From Tanypteryx hageni (lineage: Eukaryota; Arthropoda; Insecta; Odonata; Petaluridae), in contig CM054116.1 of assembly GCA_028673005.1 (NCBI GenBank), positions 78,566,572-78,630,571 of the forward strand: a stretch of DNA of 64,000 bases, read 5' to 3'. Shown one piece after another: positions 1 to 11,300 of this stretch. Position 1 is the stretch's first letter, and each line of letters starts with the position of its first letter. Position numbers and translations under genes: made by a program. The notes beneath the pieces are model-generated. The model was not told the DNA's origin, ran no database searches, and worked only from the letters and a program-made list of their open reading frames with translations.

Positions 1-617
1 AAAAATTACAAATAGGTTACATAATAGTAAATATTTTAAGAATGCGAGAAAATTTTAGACTTTACCAAGAACAGAAATAAAATCATACCATAGCTTTTTG
101 ATATTGGATATAGCCACAAAGCTCCAACAATTAAGAAAAGAAAAAGGGACGTTACTAAGATGTAACTAAGCATCAATTGTTGACAATAGTCGTAAGGTGG
201 CGTGGTGGTGGCAGCTAAAAATTTAAGGTATCTCTTAAACAATGTATTATATGTGAAAATGTTACAAACAAAGGTTGTAGAAAATTAAATTCCCTATGAC
301 TTTTATTCCAATACATTTTTACTTTCTCCATATACGTAGTATAGAGGAAAGTATTGTTTTCATGAAAAAAATCAACTTCGAGATTTTAACGGAAATACAC
401 GTTTTGAGGTCCCCCGAAGACGTTTTGAAAATTTTCTCAATGTCTGTGTGTATGTGATAGCTGTTTTGTGGGTGCACTAACTCAAAAACTACTAATCAGG
501 TCAACGCGAAATTTTATATTGAACATTTTTATGAAAGTCACAAGAACTAATTAGTTTTTGGTAAAAATCGGTCAACTGGAAGTGGGTGTTTACTCTTGTC
601 ACTTATCCATTATTTTC
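1..617. mobile_element. MITE copy 1, rearranged (two halves in opposite orientation)
   Basis: Positions 1 to about 326 match the right half of the full-length copy at 2891-3583, but inverted. From about 327 to 617 the left half follows in forward orientation, starting with the terminal motif ACTTTCTCCATAT. The two parts meet at the short shared string TTTTTAC. The right end of the family is cut by the window edge. No coding capacity is seen. It could be a fused pair of truncated copies rather than an internal inversion. Confidence 0.75.
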
Positions 618-1352
618 AGCAAATATTGGGATAATCATATGGCCTCTGATATTAATTATTTAAACAATATATTTAAAACACTGATTTGATTGTGCATGAA
701 AGCCAAACCAGATCATGGCATATCTTACTTATTTTTCATATAGAAATGAAATATTTTTGGAATACTTTTATGATAATCCCATCATATTTGATGGACAATT
801 ACAGTAGTAATATTATAAATGACATATAAATGTTGTTAATTTTAAAATTAGGATAACAAATGCAACCCACAAAACAAAGTGTCTAGATGCAAGAAGTGTT
901 ATTTTCCAAATAAAGAAGTGAAGCCCATTTACTGCTGAGATGGTAAACTAAAAGGATGCAGCTAGTTGCCGGAGACGCTTCGTGATGGAATATTACAGCA
1001 TAACCATAGCAAACAGCTGAGAAAACAGCATGCCATATATATACGGCATAGCCAGATGAGTGATTAAAAGCCTTCAAAGCACGCTTAAACCCAGAAGGAT
1101 TGAAATAATTGGATTTCGAGGTTTAACAATGTAATTTGCAGGCAAGGCAACATCCCATTAAAATGCCAAGATTTCAGCAAAATACGCAAATTAAACTCAT
1201 CACTCATTCAGAGGTAGGTTGAATTTTCGCAGGTACATGGCAAATCGGAAATAGGATTAAATAAGAGAGTTACCTCGGTTAGTTACCTCAAATTCAAATT
1301 CAGCAAATATTTAACGGTGAAAATATAGAGAAGATATATATAAAAAACTAAC
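1..1352 (-). other. lap: lap intron 2, partial
   Basis: This is the sequence downstream (in the minus-strand sense) of the exon 2 donor of lap. No continuation of the ANTH domain is visible here, so the next lap exon must lie beyond the left edge. Positions 1-617 hold a rearranged copy of the ACTTTCTCCATAT MITE, described separately. In 618-1352 I see nothing beyond AT-rich intronic sequence. Confidence 0.7.
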
Positions 1353-1495
1353 CTCATTTCCATAACAGAGCAAGTGATGCACCGTTATAAGTGCTTTAAA
1401 TACGACAACCCAATTGGTGTTCTGTGACCGTTCTATCAACAAGTTCGCCAGCTGAGGGATGGACACATTCGGCTCATTTGTGCAATGAAGCAGAT
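1353..1495 (-). CDS. lap: AP180/PICALM clathrin-assembly protein (lap), exon 2, ANTH domain
   Basis: This 143-nt exon encodes residues 44-91 of the ANTH domain, including [18 protein letters not shown] and [17 protein letters not shown], which are near-invariant in AP180/CALM proteins. ANTH proteins bind PI(4,5)P2 and recruit clathrin and AP2 at endocytic sites, in insects notably during synaptic vesicle recycling. The acceptor is TTGTTGCAG before 1495 and the donor is GAG|GTTAGT after 1353. Exon 1 ends with one base of a codon; adding the first two bases of this exon restores the family residue Y44, and the exon ends in phase 0 after CYGNE. The downstream exon (family sequence continues RF.QYLAS) is outside the window. 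Homology and frame are seen directly; the function is family knowledge. Confidence 0.95.
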
Positions 1496-2054
1496 CTGCA
1501 ACAAAAGGATACATTATGTCATTACTTTCTATCAACAAAAATAACAAAACAATTCAAATCATACATCAGCTATTTGTAAAATACACAAGCCAACAACTGC
1601 ACAGTCATAATACACAAAATAACCAACATTTAAAATAAAAAATATCTAAATATCGATAAAAATTGCTAATATTTATGACTAGCAAGTGATGGTGTGATTC
1701 AAGAAATTCTTTAAAATACAAAACTAGCAGCAAAATTCAATTATTATTACAAACAAAGCTAAACAGTTATATACACAGGGATGTTACATGAGGTGACTGA
1801 GAAAGATGCAAGTGGTGGCACTTTTCTTAGGGCAGAATTATAGCAGTGCTGCCAATGATCTTCACCTGCATGACGTAGGCATCTTTTTGACATTTTATGT
1901 CAGGCAATAGGTTTCATGTAGCGGCTCTACATATACACCAATCTTTAATGAAGAACTTCACTTAAAATTAAGTTAGTGTATAGGTCCCACTCAAACCGAG
2001 GACAAATAATAAATAAGTTATATAGTGAAATTTCATACCTATACATCTATATAA

Positions 2055-2729
2055 AATCTGACGTGGCCATCACATGACTTTCTCCATATCTGTAATATTT
2101 CTAAAAATTCCAAATAGGTTACATGATAATAAATATTTTAAGAAACTGCGAGAAAATTTTAGATTTTATCAAGATCAGAAATAATCTCAAACCATAGCCT
2201 TCTGATATTGGATATAGCCACAAAGCTCCAACAATTAAGAAAAGAAGGAGCGTTACTAAGACCTAACTAAGGACCAATTGTTAACAATAGACGTTGGTAG
2301 GTGGCATGGTGGTGGTAGCTATAAATATAAGATATCTCTTAAATGTTTCAAACAAAGGTTGTAGAAAATTAAATTTCCCACAACTTTTATTCCAATACAT
2401 TTTTACATTTATCAAATATTAAAGCAAATATATCAAAATAACGGATAAGTGACAAGAGTAAACACCCATTTCCGGATGACAGTTTTACCAAAAACTAAGC
2501 AGTTCTGACTTTTATAAAAATGTTAAATATAAAATTTCGTGTTGACTTAATAGTTTTTGAGTTAGAGCACCCACAAAAAGCTATCACATACAAACACACA
2601 CAGACATCGAGAAAATGGTCAAAATATGTTCAGGGGACCTCAAAACATGCATTTCAGTTTAAATCTCTAAGTCGATTTTTTTCATGAATACAATACTTTC
2701 TCCTATACTACGTATATGGAGCAAGTAAA
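2055..2729 (-). mobile_element. MITE copy 2 (ACTTTCTCCATAT family), inverted, full length
   Basis: This is a full-length copy in the opposite orientation to the one at 2891. Its right terminus (ACTTTCTCCATAT at 2077-2089, preceded by the shared subterminal TGACGTGGCCATCACATG) is on the left, and a diverged left terminus (ATATGGAGCAAGT at 2713-2725) is on the right. The interior contains the family hallmarks, including complementary strings around the TTCTACAACCTTTG block. No protein is encoded. Confidence 0.85.
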
Positions 2730-2739
2730 AACTACCAAC

Positions 2740-2808
2740 AACAGGATTTGAACATATGACCTCAGTTCAGGGAGCATGTACTAGCCAGCTGCACCACAAC
2801 AGGCTCCA
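2740..2808 (-). repeat. tRNA-like SINE head or degenerate tRNA copy
   Basis: Read on the minus strand, the sequence has an A-box-like stretch (GTGGTGCAGCTGGCTAGT) followed about 30 nt later by a B-box-like GTTCAAATCC. This is the internal RNA polymerase III promoter layout of tRNAs and tRNA-derived SINEs. The ends do not pair into a 7-bp acceptor stem, so a functional tRNA is unlikely. It abuts MITE copy 2. Confidence 0.5.
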
Positions 2809-2890
2809 ATGAACCACTGTTTCACATGTGGTATATATGGCTTGCTCATCAGTTTGGCAATGCAAAGAGAAAATCCTTAACTAATGGTTA

Positions 2891-3583
2891 TTACTTTCTC
2901 CATATGTAGTATAGGGATAGTATTGTTTTCATGAAAAAAATCGAGTTCGAGATTTCAACGGAAATACACGTTATGAGGATCTCGAAACAAATTGTCATTT
3001 TCTCAACGATGTGTGTGTGTGATAGCTTTTTTTTGGGTGCTCTCACTCAAAAACTTTTAATCAGGTCAATGCGAAATTTTATATTTAACATTTTTATAAA
3101 AGTCAGAAGAACTGATTAGTTTTAGGTAAAACTCAGTCAACCGGAAGTGGGTGTTTACTCTTGTCACCTATCCATTATTTTGAAATATTTGCTTTAATAT
3201 TTAATAAATGTAAAAATATAGTGGAATAAAAGTTGTAGGAAATGTAATTTTCTACAACCTTTGTTTGAAACATTTTTCCATATAATGCATTGTTTAAGAG
3301 ATATCTTATATTTATAGCTGTCACCACCACGCCACCTACCGACGACTATCATTAACAATTGACAGTTAAGTCTTAGTAATGCTCCTTTTTCTTTTCTTAA
3401 TTGTTGGAGCTTTGTGGCTATATCCAATATCACAAGGCTATGGTTTGAGTTTATTTCTGTTCTTTGTAAAGTAAAATTTTCTCCCAGTTTTTTTAAATAT
3501 TTATTATTATGTAAACTATTTGGAATTTTTAGAAATATTCCAGATATGGAGAAAGTCATGTGGTGGCCATATCAGATTTTTTT
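2891..3583 (+). mobile_element. MITE copy 3 (ACTTTCTCCATAT family), reference full-length copy
   Basis: Terminal inverted repeats are ACTTTCTCCATAT at 2893-2905 and ATATGGAGAAAGT at 3544-3556, with a shared subterminal extension (CATGTGGTGGCC) on the right. It is about 690 bp long. The centre carries a local inverted repeat (GTAGGAAAT / TTTCTACAAC) that would form a hairpin. The open frames inside it (for example 3194-3559 minus and 3414-3614 plus) have no domain and are chance frames. No clear target-site duplication was found, so the superfamily is unassigned. Confidence 0.85.
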
Positions 3584-4379
3584 CTTTAATCATTTGTTTA
3601 ATTTAATAAAATGATAATTTTCATACAATTGATGTTTTATTTGCATGATATACGAGTTATTAAAAAAAAAGTTTTTTCAAAACAGCTCTCAAACAAATTC
3701 GAAGTAGGCCATCAAATGTTGGGGAAATATTTATAAAATCACCACCAATCACCTCCCAAAAAATGCTCTCGAATGGTCATGCTCCCATATATAATGCTCC
3801 TCATTAATTGAAATGAATTTTATGACTTCTATTTAATGCACTTCCACAATTTTAATTACTTTAAAGCAATTTGCAAAATCTGTAACCCGGGCTGTTATAT
3901 TACATGAAGATTACCCAAAAGTCCCTTTTTGTCGCAGTCCAAATGTATATATCAAATGCATTGTACTACACGATTTCGCTACATTATCAACAAATGATGT
4001 ACTTTGTCAGCAAAAGATTTTCAGTTAAAATAGAAGAATGCTCTTATTCAAAATAAATTTCTGCATTACATCGATGGCAGGAAAATAAATTTTCAATTTT
4101 TTAGCTGCTCTTAAATTAAAGTATAAATGCATAATTGAATCTATGCTGCACCAACCTCAGCATTATCCAAATGGAAGATAAAAGCAGTCCTGAATTCAAA
4201 CACGGATAGTTAAATACTAGTAGAAGGTGCTTGCATACTGCAAGCATTTCATCTCACCTTGAAATAACATTAATTTTTCAGACAGATATTTCATCATTAC
4301 AAATATTCTATTAATTCTAAAGATTTCACCTCCGCAGCGATTTTCGTTTTTCCCACATGTAAAAATAATAGTTTAAAAC
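3584..4379. other. intronic, nothing recognised
   Basis: AT-rich lap intron 1 sequence without a recognisable gene or repeat boundary, apart from a short palindrome (TGCTTGCA/TGCAAGCA) at about 4226-4244. Confidence 0.5.
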
Positions 4380-5220
4380 AATCCCCAAATGTTGCAATAT
4401 TAAACATTTTACACTTTCTCCATTATGGGGTACTAATGCTACAAATTTAAGCAAAATTTTAAAGTTGTAGCACTTCTAGAAGTAAAATAATATTTTTCTA
4501 ATTGTTTAAAATTTAAACATTTTTAACGGTTGCCGCAATATATATATGGAGAGATTGAAATGCTTATTTGTGCAAATGCACTGTTCTGTAAATAAATTGA
4601 AAATTGCAGCTTCCTAGCTCATCCCGTAGTACCTAAAAAATTATTAAACTTTAATGTTCAAATGGGGTTAAAACAACCCCTAAAATTTACAACTTTAACA
4701 TTTTTATTTTTATAGTTGGTTATGAGAAAAGTTCTATAACCTTGCAAAATTTCAGCTTCCTAAACTTCATAGATTGGTCTACACACTGAATTGCGTTTTC
4801 CCATGCTAACTTATGGGAGATATTCCGGGATCTCTGGAGTCCAACCCAAGACACTGTAAGCAAAAGTGACAATAATTCCTAATGGATATTGCGGCCATCT
4901 AGCAACACTGAAAATTTCATTTTTCTAGCTTACCGGCAAGTGCCCGTAATTAATTTACAAAAATGGCGCAATGCTTTTCTTATGGGAAAAAACGCAACTT
5001 TCGGAATTTCTGGAGTAGAACTCATGACACTTAGGTAAGGGTAAGAAGTCTCATTTTATCTGAAGGTTTCTCCATCATATCTACAAAAACTAAAACTTTC
5101 AGGTCTCTAGCTCTTGTAGTTTGGGCTGGACATTAGTATCTTCCTATATGTTATATATATGAATATATACATATGACTATATATATGAATATATATATGA
5201 ATATATATATCCTCCTCTGT
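4380..5220. repeat. dispersed repeat with AT-rich tail, related to 56560-56830
   Basis: This degenerate repeat has recurring phrases such as TGCTTTTCTTATGGG, GGAATTTC and AAATTTCAGCT, which recur near 56620-56760. It ends in an ATATATATGAATATATA simple repeat at about 5150-5210; the second copy also ends in an AT-rich TATATA string. No coding sequence is seen. Family unknown. Confidence 0.5.
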
Positions 5221-5844
5221 AAGAGTCATCGATATATAATGATGTTTAACTGAATGAGTTACATATCAAATTCGATTATCATAGCTACTACAGAACATGG
5301 GGTGTAAGGTTGTTAAATGTTAAAAACATACAGAAATAGTGAGTTTAATTAAAAAGCTGTTTAAATATTTTATTAATGAAAGAAAATTACACCAAATATG
5401 TTAAATCCCTCAGATTGTATCAGAATTAAAATCAACATTACTAAGGGCATCAACAAATGAATCCGGGGTAATTCCCTTTCAGAAGGAATTTTTCGCTTTC
5501 GTCAGATAATAAATTGTTCCCTTACTCTAGTTTTGTGACAGGATGCAGCTCACAGGCTGTAGATTGTCCTCCATTGCGTTAAAGGAAATAATTTTATGGA
5601 ATCACTCCTTAGTTGATGCCATGCATTATGAATGCGTGTTATGCATGAGAATTCGGAGACTGTTGGAGCATAGGCTCAGTTATACATGTGTACATTATAC
5701 ACGAGACTAGGGTAATAGCATGGAGATCTTAGTAACAAATAGTGTATGTGCAGTTGCTTGCACACAACTTGGATTCCACGTAGTCTCCAACCGGTGTGCT
5801 TTGTGGTGTTCAGGCATGTTTATTTCAACTCTAACCCTAGTGAA

Positions 5845-6265
5845 TATGAATTCTAAGGTATCTAATACTGGCAGTGATGAGACTGTTAAGAGGAAGAGAA
5901 AGGCTCTCTCACTTTGGAAGTGAAATTAGACATTTTGAATCGATATGATAAAAGAGTCCAGCTGATATCCAACGAGCTTTATGTTTGAGTGAATTCATGC
6001 TCGGGGAAATCTGTTGTATTGCTTTCCAAATTAAAGAAAGCAGTAAAAGCATTACGAAACTGACCTCATCCCAATAATTATTTCATTCTAACATAATGGA
6101 AAAAATGGAGAAGATGCTCACTACATGGATTGAATATCAAAATCAACAAATATGACTTTATCCACTGTTATCATCCAGTAAAAGGCAAAATAGTTGTACG
6201 ATGACTGACCATGGCTTGTTATAAGGAGCTCTACAAAGAGGAAATTAAGCATGCTAATCAGGTAT
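5845..6265 (+). pseudogene. pogo/Tigger transposase remnant, N-terminal CENP-B-type DNA-binding part
   Basis: Fragments in shifting plus-strand frames resemble the start of Tigger/pogo transposases. A basic stretch, KRKRKAL, is followed after a frameshift near 5905 by TLEVKLDILNRYDK, the first helix of the CENP-B/psq-type HTH. Near 6098-6155 there is EKMLTTWIEYQNQQ, the typical start of the second HTH. Near 6212-6255, YKELYKEEIKHA resembles the C-terminal tail of such proteins, so most of the catalytic domain appears deleted. Frame changes and stop codons show the copy is dead. The assignment rests on remembered family patterns, not on a search. Confidence 0.65.
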
Positions 6266-7752
6266 CCTTATAAAAAATTTTTAAACTTCAAAACCGTCAA
6301 ATATTTGTATTTTTTTCATGCAAATGTTTTTTAATTATATTCAATGTTATAACAAAACTAAATAGATATTTATTCATTCCTCTGTTTAATGTTTTTGTTA
6401 CCTAACAAATCAAAAACACTTGGAAATAAGATAATTTCGTACAAAAAAGTGAATGTATTAGGATTAAAAAAACCTTCATTTATAATAATATTGCTATCAG
6501 ATAAAATTCCAGTTATGCGACCAATACTGGGAATGTAACTATAGCATAAGTCGTGGGTCAGGTGTATAACACTGTTGAAAGCTTATGGCCCATGCACAGA
6601 AATGCATTTAGGTCTGGAGGAGGAGGCGGCTTTATGGGGGAGGGTAAAATTCTGTCATTTTCCACTGAGACACCTCGTGCTTTTGTTGCCAATCTTACGG
6701 AGTGCTCTTACTGCCATTGTTTTGTTATTGTAGTTTTTTATTGCCATTTGGTTATCAAGTGTTTGTTACTGTTTTTCTTGTTAGCTATTGTTTTTTTGTT
6801 AATACTTATTGTTGACATCATTATTTGTTATCATAGTTTTGATTGCTGTTTTAGTCTTGTGTATATAGTTTTCATTATTTTACTTTTTGTTTTGATATTG
6901 AGTTTTTGTACTCTTTACTTTGTTTTCTGTCTTTGTTTAATTTATTAACATGGATACCGATCCTACCACTTCTAAGTTAGGGAATATGATAATTCATTTT
7001 TGACTTTTGCTAATACTGTCTGATCAAATATTCATCATTTATTCTCCAAAACTTGATCAAAATCTTAGTAAAGAAACAAAATCTGTGGCTCTTATTTGTA
7101 AGGAAGGACAATCTGGCCAAAAAGAAAAGTGGGCATGAGAAAATACCAGTGGCTAAATATTTAACCTCCGAGCATCAGGGTTTAGTTGGCCAAACTGTCG
7201 AGCTGAATCCCCAAGTGATTCATTTCCTCTTCGCATTCCCTTCCCTTAAACGTCTTCCCCTACAACACGTGGCAGTTTGTGCATTTAGGGACCATAAGTT
7301 TTCAATACACTTATACTTTATAATTGAATAAACGTCGCAATATACATTGCAAAAACTTTCTCATTTACGTATATACGTTCAGTCTCACTACACTCTTTGC
7401 CCCAAAATTAACTGCGTGCTTAGCAATTCACTGCCATGACTTGATGATGATCACTTTTTGATCAGGATTTGTCTTGAACACTTCTAGCAGTTTTCCCTAC
7501 TGCAGTAGTTTAGCATGTATTTTAATGTCTATGGACGATATATAACAATTTTTTGGGACATATGGCTTAGTATTATTTGTGACAACAGGCAGTACGATTG
7601 GATGGATTTTAATCAAAATCCTTATAGCCATTTTTGAGAAAATCGAATTTTGTTTCCAAATATACAAGAAAAAAGTACCCTTAATTGTTGCACAATTTCG
7701 TCCATCTCTTCAGAGTCTATTATGAACAATATTATCCATGGAATTTCAAATA
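6266..7752. other. intronic, nothing recognised
   Basis: AT-rich intron with a T-rich block at 6720-6950 that opens a long hydrophobic reading frame (6553-6948) by composition only. No domain or splice-consistent exon was recognised. Confidence 0.5.
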
Positions 7753-8380
7753 CAGGTTTCCCTCACTTTATGTGGGTTCGCTTTATGCGAATTCGCTGTT
7801 ATAAGACAAACTTATTGCTAGCAGAATTTATTTTTATGCATCTTTGATTCGCTCGTATGCGGTTACGCGACCAGTGCAATACAAATGAAAGAAAGTTCTC
7901 CAACCCACCACAAGGCGACCATTCAGTCTTTCATTGTCTCTTAGGTTGTGCATATTAGTACTACAGTAAAAGAGATGAGAGTGGAGTGGATATTGTAGAG
8001 TAGAGATGAGACCGAGATTTCTTGTGATACTGTTTGAGGACACTTGAGAAGTTTTGTCTCCTTGCCCGCAGAGCTTGCGTTTGTCCAAGACAACCCTCCA
8101 GCACTTTAAACCACCACTATTGTCACCCACAACTGCTACCACTTGTGCTCATCTGCTTCCTTTTATTGGCGAATATAATTTACAGTGCTAAGTGTTTTAA
8201 GTTGATATTTAGCGCATAAGAAGTCATTATGGAGCGAAAGAAGAGGGTCTTGGAGGAGAGTTAGGATTTCTTGTGGAACGTATCCCTATCTTTTACATAT
8301 AAATATGGGTTCTGTTTATGTGAATTCGCTTTATGCATCACTTTATTGCAACACAACCCCCACATAAAGAGGGAAACCTG
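7753..8380 (+). mobile_element. non-autonomous pogo/Tigger-type element with TA target duplication
   Basis: The ends are inverted: CAGGTTTCCCTCACTTTATG at 7753 and CATAAAGAGGGAAACCTG ending at 8380. Both are flanked by TA (7751-7752 and 8381-8382), the Tc1/mariner target duplication. The termini resemble Tigger ends (CAG...CCCTC.CTTTATGCGGGTTCG). Subterminal repeats of GAATTCGCTTTATGC occur on both sides. No transposase remains in it; a Pro/Ser/Thr-rich frame at 8034-8219 is not informative. Confidence 0.8.
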
Positions 8381-11300
8381 TACCCCACTAGGAGTCCACA
8401 TATTGAAAAAGATTGAAAAATCTCGCCCAAGAAAAATTATAAGTTTTAAATTGTAAGGATTCCTTACTTTATAACACTCATACCTTCAAACAATTTACCT
8501 GCAATAAGTTTGCCCAAAGAATTTTGATATACTTGGTAACTTTTGTCATTTATTTGCTCTTCCTTTTCTCCCATTTTTCATTACTGACACTCAAATCGCA
8601 AACCAATCGCATTTGGTTTTGCCCCTTGACTCCCTTTCAACCTCCCCCATGTTCTTCCTCCTATTTATTTAACTGTTGGTCACATAATAATCATAGCAAA
8701 ACCAGTTGATTTAATAAATAATTTTTGCAGAAGAAAATTATTTTCATAAATGTGAATTTTCTTTCAACAAATGCTTTTGAAATATAATTAATTCATTAGT
8801 ACAATCTATAATTTATTTCTATATGTTAATGGTAGGACATTTTCTAAAGAAATTTCTAAAATCAATCCTTAGTGTTCTTTTCAACTGTTTCACACGGACT
8901 ATCTTTCTCTTGATACATTTCTACTGGAGAAAACTGCATTGTGCATTCCTTATTACATGTTGTGGAATAATTACATGCAACTACCCCTACCCATCCAATT
9001 GCTGCTCCATAGCTGAACAAGTGCAGTTTGTTTCCTAATACTGAGTAAAGTATTGGTGATACTCCAATTCCCTGATCAGTTTACTGAACTTAAGCATCAG
9101 CAAGAGTGCTTATTCTTCCTTGCATCAAACAATACAGTATTAACATCATGAAATGGCATAATAAAACATTTTAAAAGTTATTTTTTAAGGATATATATGT
9201 AAAGTCTCACTCAAAAAGTTGCAGCAAAAGCAAGCCTTTAATGCAAAATGAAAAAAACTGATCAGTAAAAAACAAGCATCTTCATCATTTCAATTTTACA
9301 CAATTTTATTAGATGCAGAATACATGATAAAATCTTTTTAATTCATATTATATTTCAGGATATACAGTAAAAATTTAACATAGTTACATTCTACTGGCGA
9401 AGAAAATACTACAGCTAATAGTTTTAAATGAAAATGGAATCAAAATTTCTGTCCGAGTTTCATGGACAGTATAAGACATCAATGCAATGTATTTGTTTAA
9501 AAAGTCTGTCTTATCTAAAACTTAAGGTTGAAAGATGTGCAAATTTTCAAGCTAAATTATACACTATACTAGAAGAATTGGCTAATTTATTAAAAATATA
9601 TTCCAGAGAGAATTTAACTTGAACTATGCATTACTCTTACTAAACTATACAACTAACAACAAACTAACAACTCTGAGTAATAAAAGAGTATTCAAATTCT
9701 GAATCCTAAAATACACGTCAGACAAAATTTTAAAAGAGACACTTCTCCATCTAAACAGATTGCAAATGGGAAGTTAAAAACCGCCATAAAACGAGATAAA
9801 AGCAAAAGCTATCTGGTGATAAGGACGGGAAGCAGAACGCCAGGATGAGCAACTGCCAGAAGATATCTGAAAAAATTGCTACCTAAGCGCATGGGTCAGA
9901 TTCAAGGATGTGTGAGATTTAAGTGAAACAGAGAAAGCAGTTTTGATGGGCCAACAGTAGGTGCACCAATTAAGGGGTTGAGTTATAGGCTGGGCAGGAT
10001 AATGTGGTTTTGAAAAGAGGGGTTGAAAAGTAACAATTACAGATGTGGAACAAATGGGGGCGTTACCTAAACCAGACAAACAAATCCATGAAGTGAAAAA
10101 CAAGAAAAATTATCGATCGTTGTAATATTAATGTAAATGTGAAATCATGTTAAAACTATAAGATCCAAAACAGAATTATTTTCCACCTATTTTTTATGCA
10201 ATCTAGCGAAAGAAACAGCAATTTTGTATGCAATTGCTTAATTTGCTCGAAAACGTTACTTGCAATAAGATATTATGAATAGTAGCAGAATATATTAGTT
10301 ATAGCCGATGACTGCAAATCAAAAATATATCATTAAAATTGTTGATATAGACGATTAACGGACGAGGCCGCAACATCGCAAGGCCGAAATCCGGTTTGGT
10401 AGCCGACGTCCGCAGCGCGTGAAATCATTCACAGTTAGTTTCCTCTTTGCATAAAACGCAGGACGTCATAATTGGCGAGGAAATCTTGTGTGCATGACAC
10501 TACGAAGCGCCACGTAGGCCGCCTACCATATTTTACATTACTTAAAATTTGACCTAGTTGTTGACCAACTTATTAAGATTCCCATTTATTTTCGACGCAG
10601 CATCATCAAGGGTTTTGTTTTATTTAAAGAAGATACGCATTTTATCTCGTTACAGCGGCAGCGAGGAAAAACGCTTCACTCCGCGAAAAGACATGTTTTC
10701 GAACTAAAAGCTAAGAACCTCAGCCAAACAGGAATCGAATGTTTCGTCTGATCATACGTAGCATTATATTTTAGATCAAAGCAAGTAAAAATCTGAAAAA
10801 AAAGAAAAACATTTCGTAAACATCAAATTTGCAAAATTACACCAATTAACGAGAAAAATAGTGAAATTTTACTCATTCACAGGATGTCATGATTGCAATG
10901 ATACGACGGTATTTAAAAAGTCTCCTTTGGCAATGAAAACATTTCAGTGATGTCGGGATGAATTCGAGATCGAAAAAAACGGGAATAGAAAAAATGGTTT
11001 CAATATAAGCATTACTTTTACGCATAATAATATCTAATTAGAGTTTGCAAGGCAAACTCCGAAAAACATTTTCCACTAAAACATGTTATACATTTTCATA
11101 CATTCTTCCTCATTACTTAAACTATGGAAAATACCACTGGTGTTGGAGAATTGTTTCATTATTTTAACAACTTACAAACAGTTAATAAACCTTCATCGTA
11201 AAAATTGGAGCAAAGTGTAACTATGCAGCACGAAATTAGAATTATGACGAAGAGGAATGATGCTACGTCGCTTCTAAAACTATTTAAACTACAGACTTCT

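Noticed and set aside
3194..3559. 121-codon frame on the minus strand
   Set aside because: It lies wholly within a full-length non-coding MITE; related frames in other copies are broken.
6553..6948. 131-codon plus-strand frame with a very hydrophobic C-terminal half
   Set aside because: The hydrophobicity comes from a T-rich tract (repeated TTGTT/TTTTT). No domain and no splice-compatible context.
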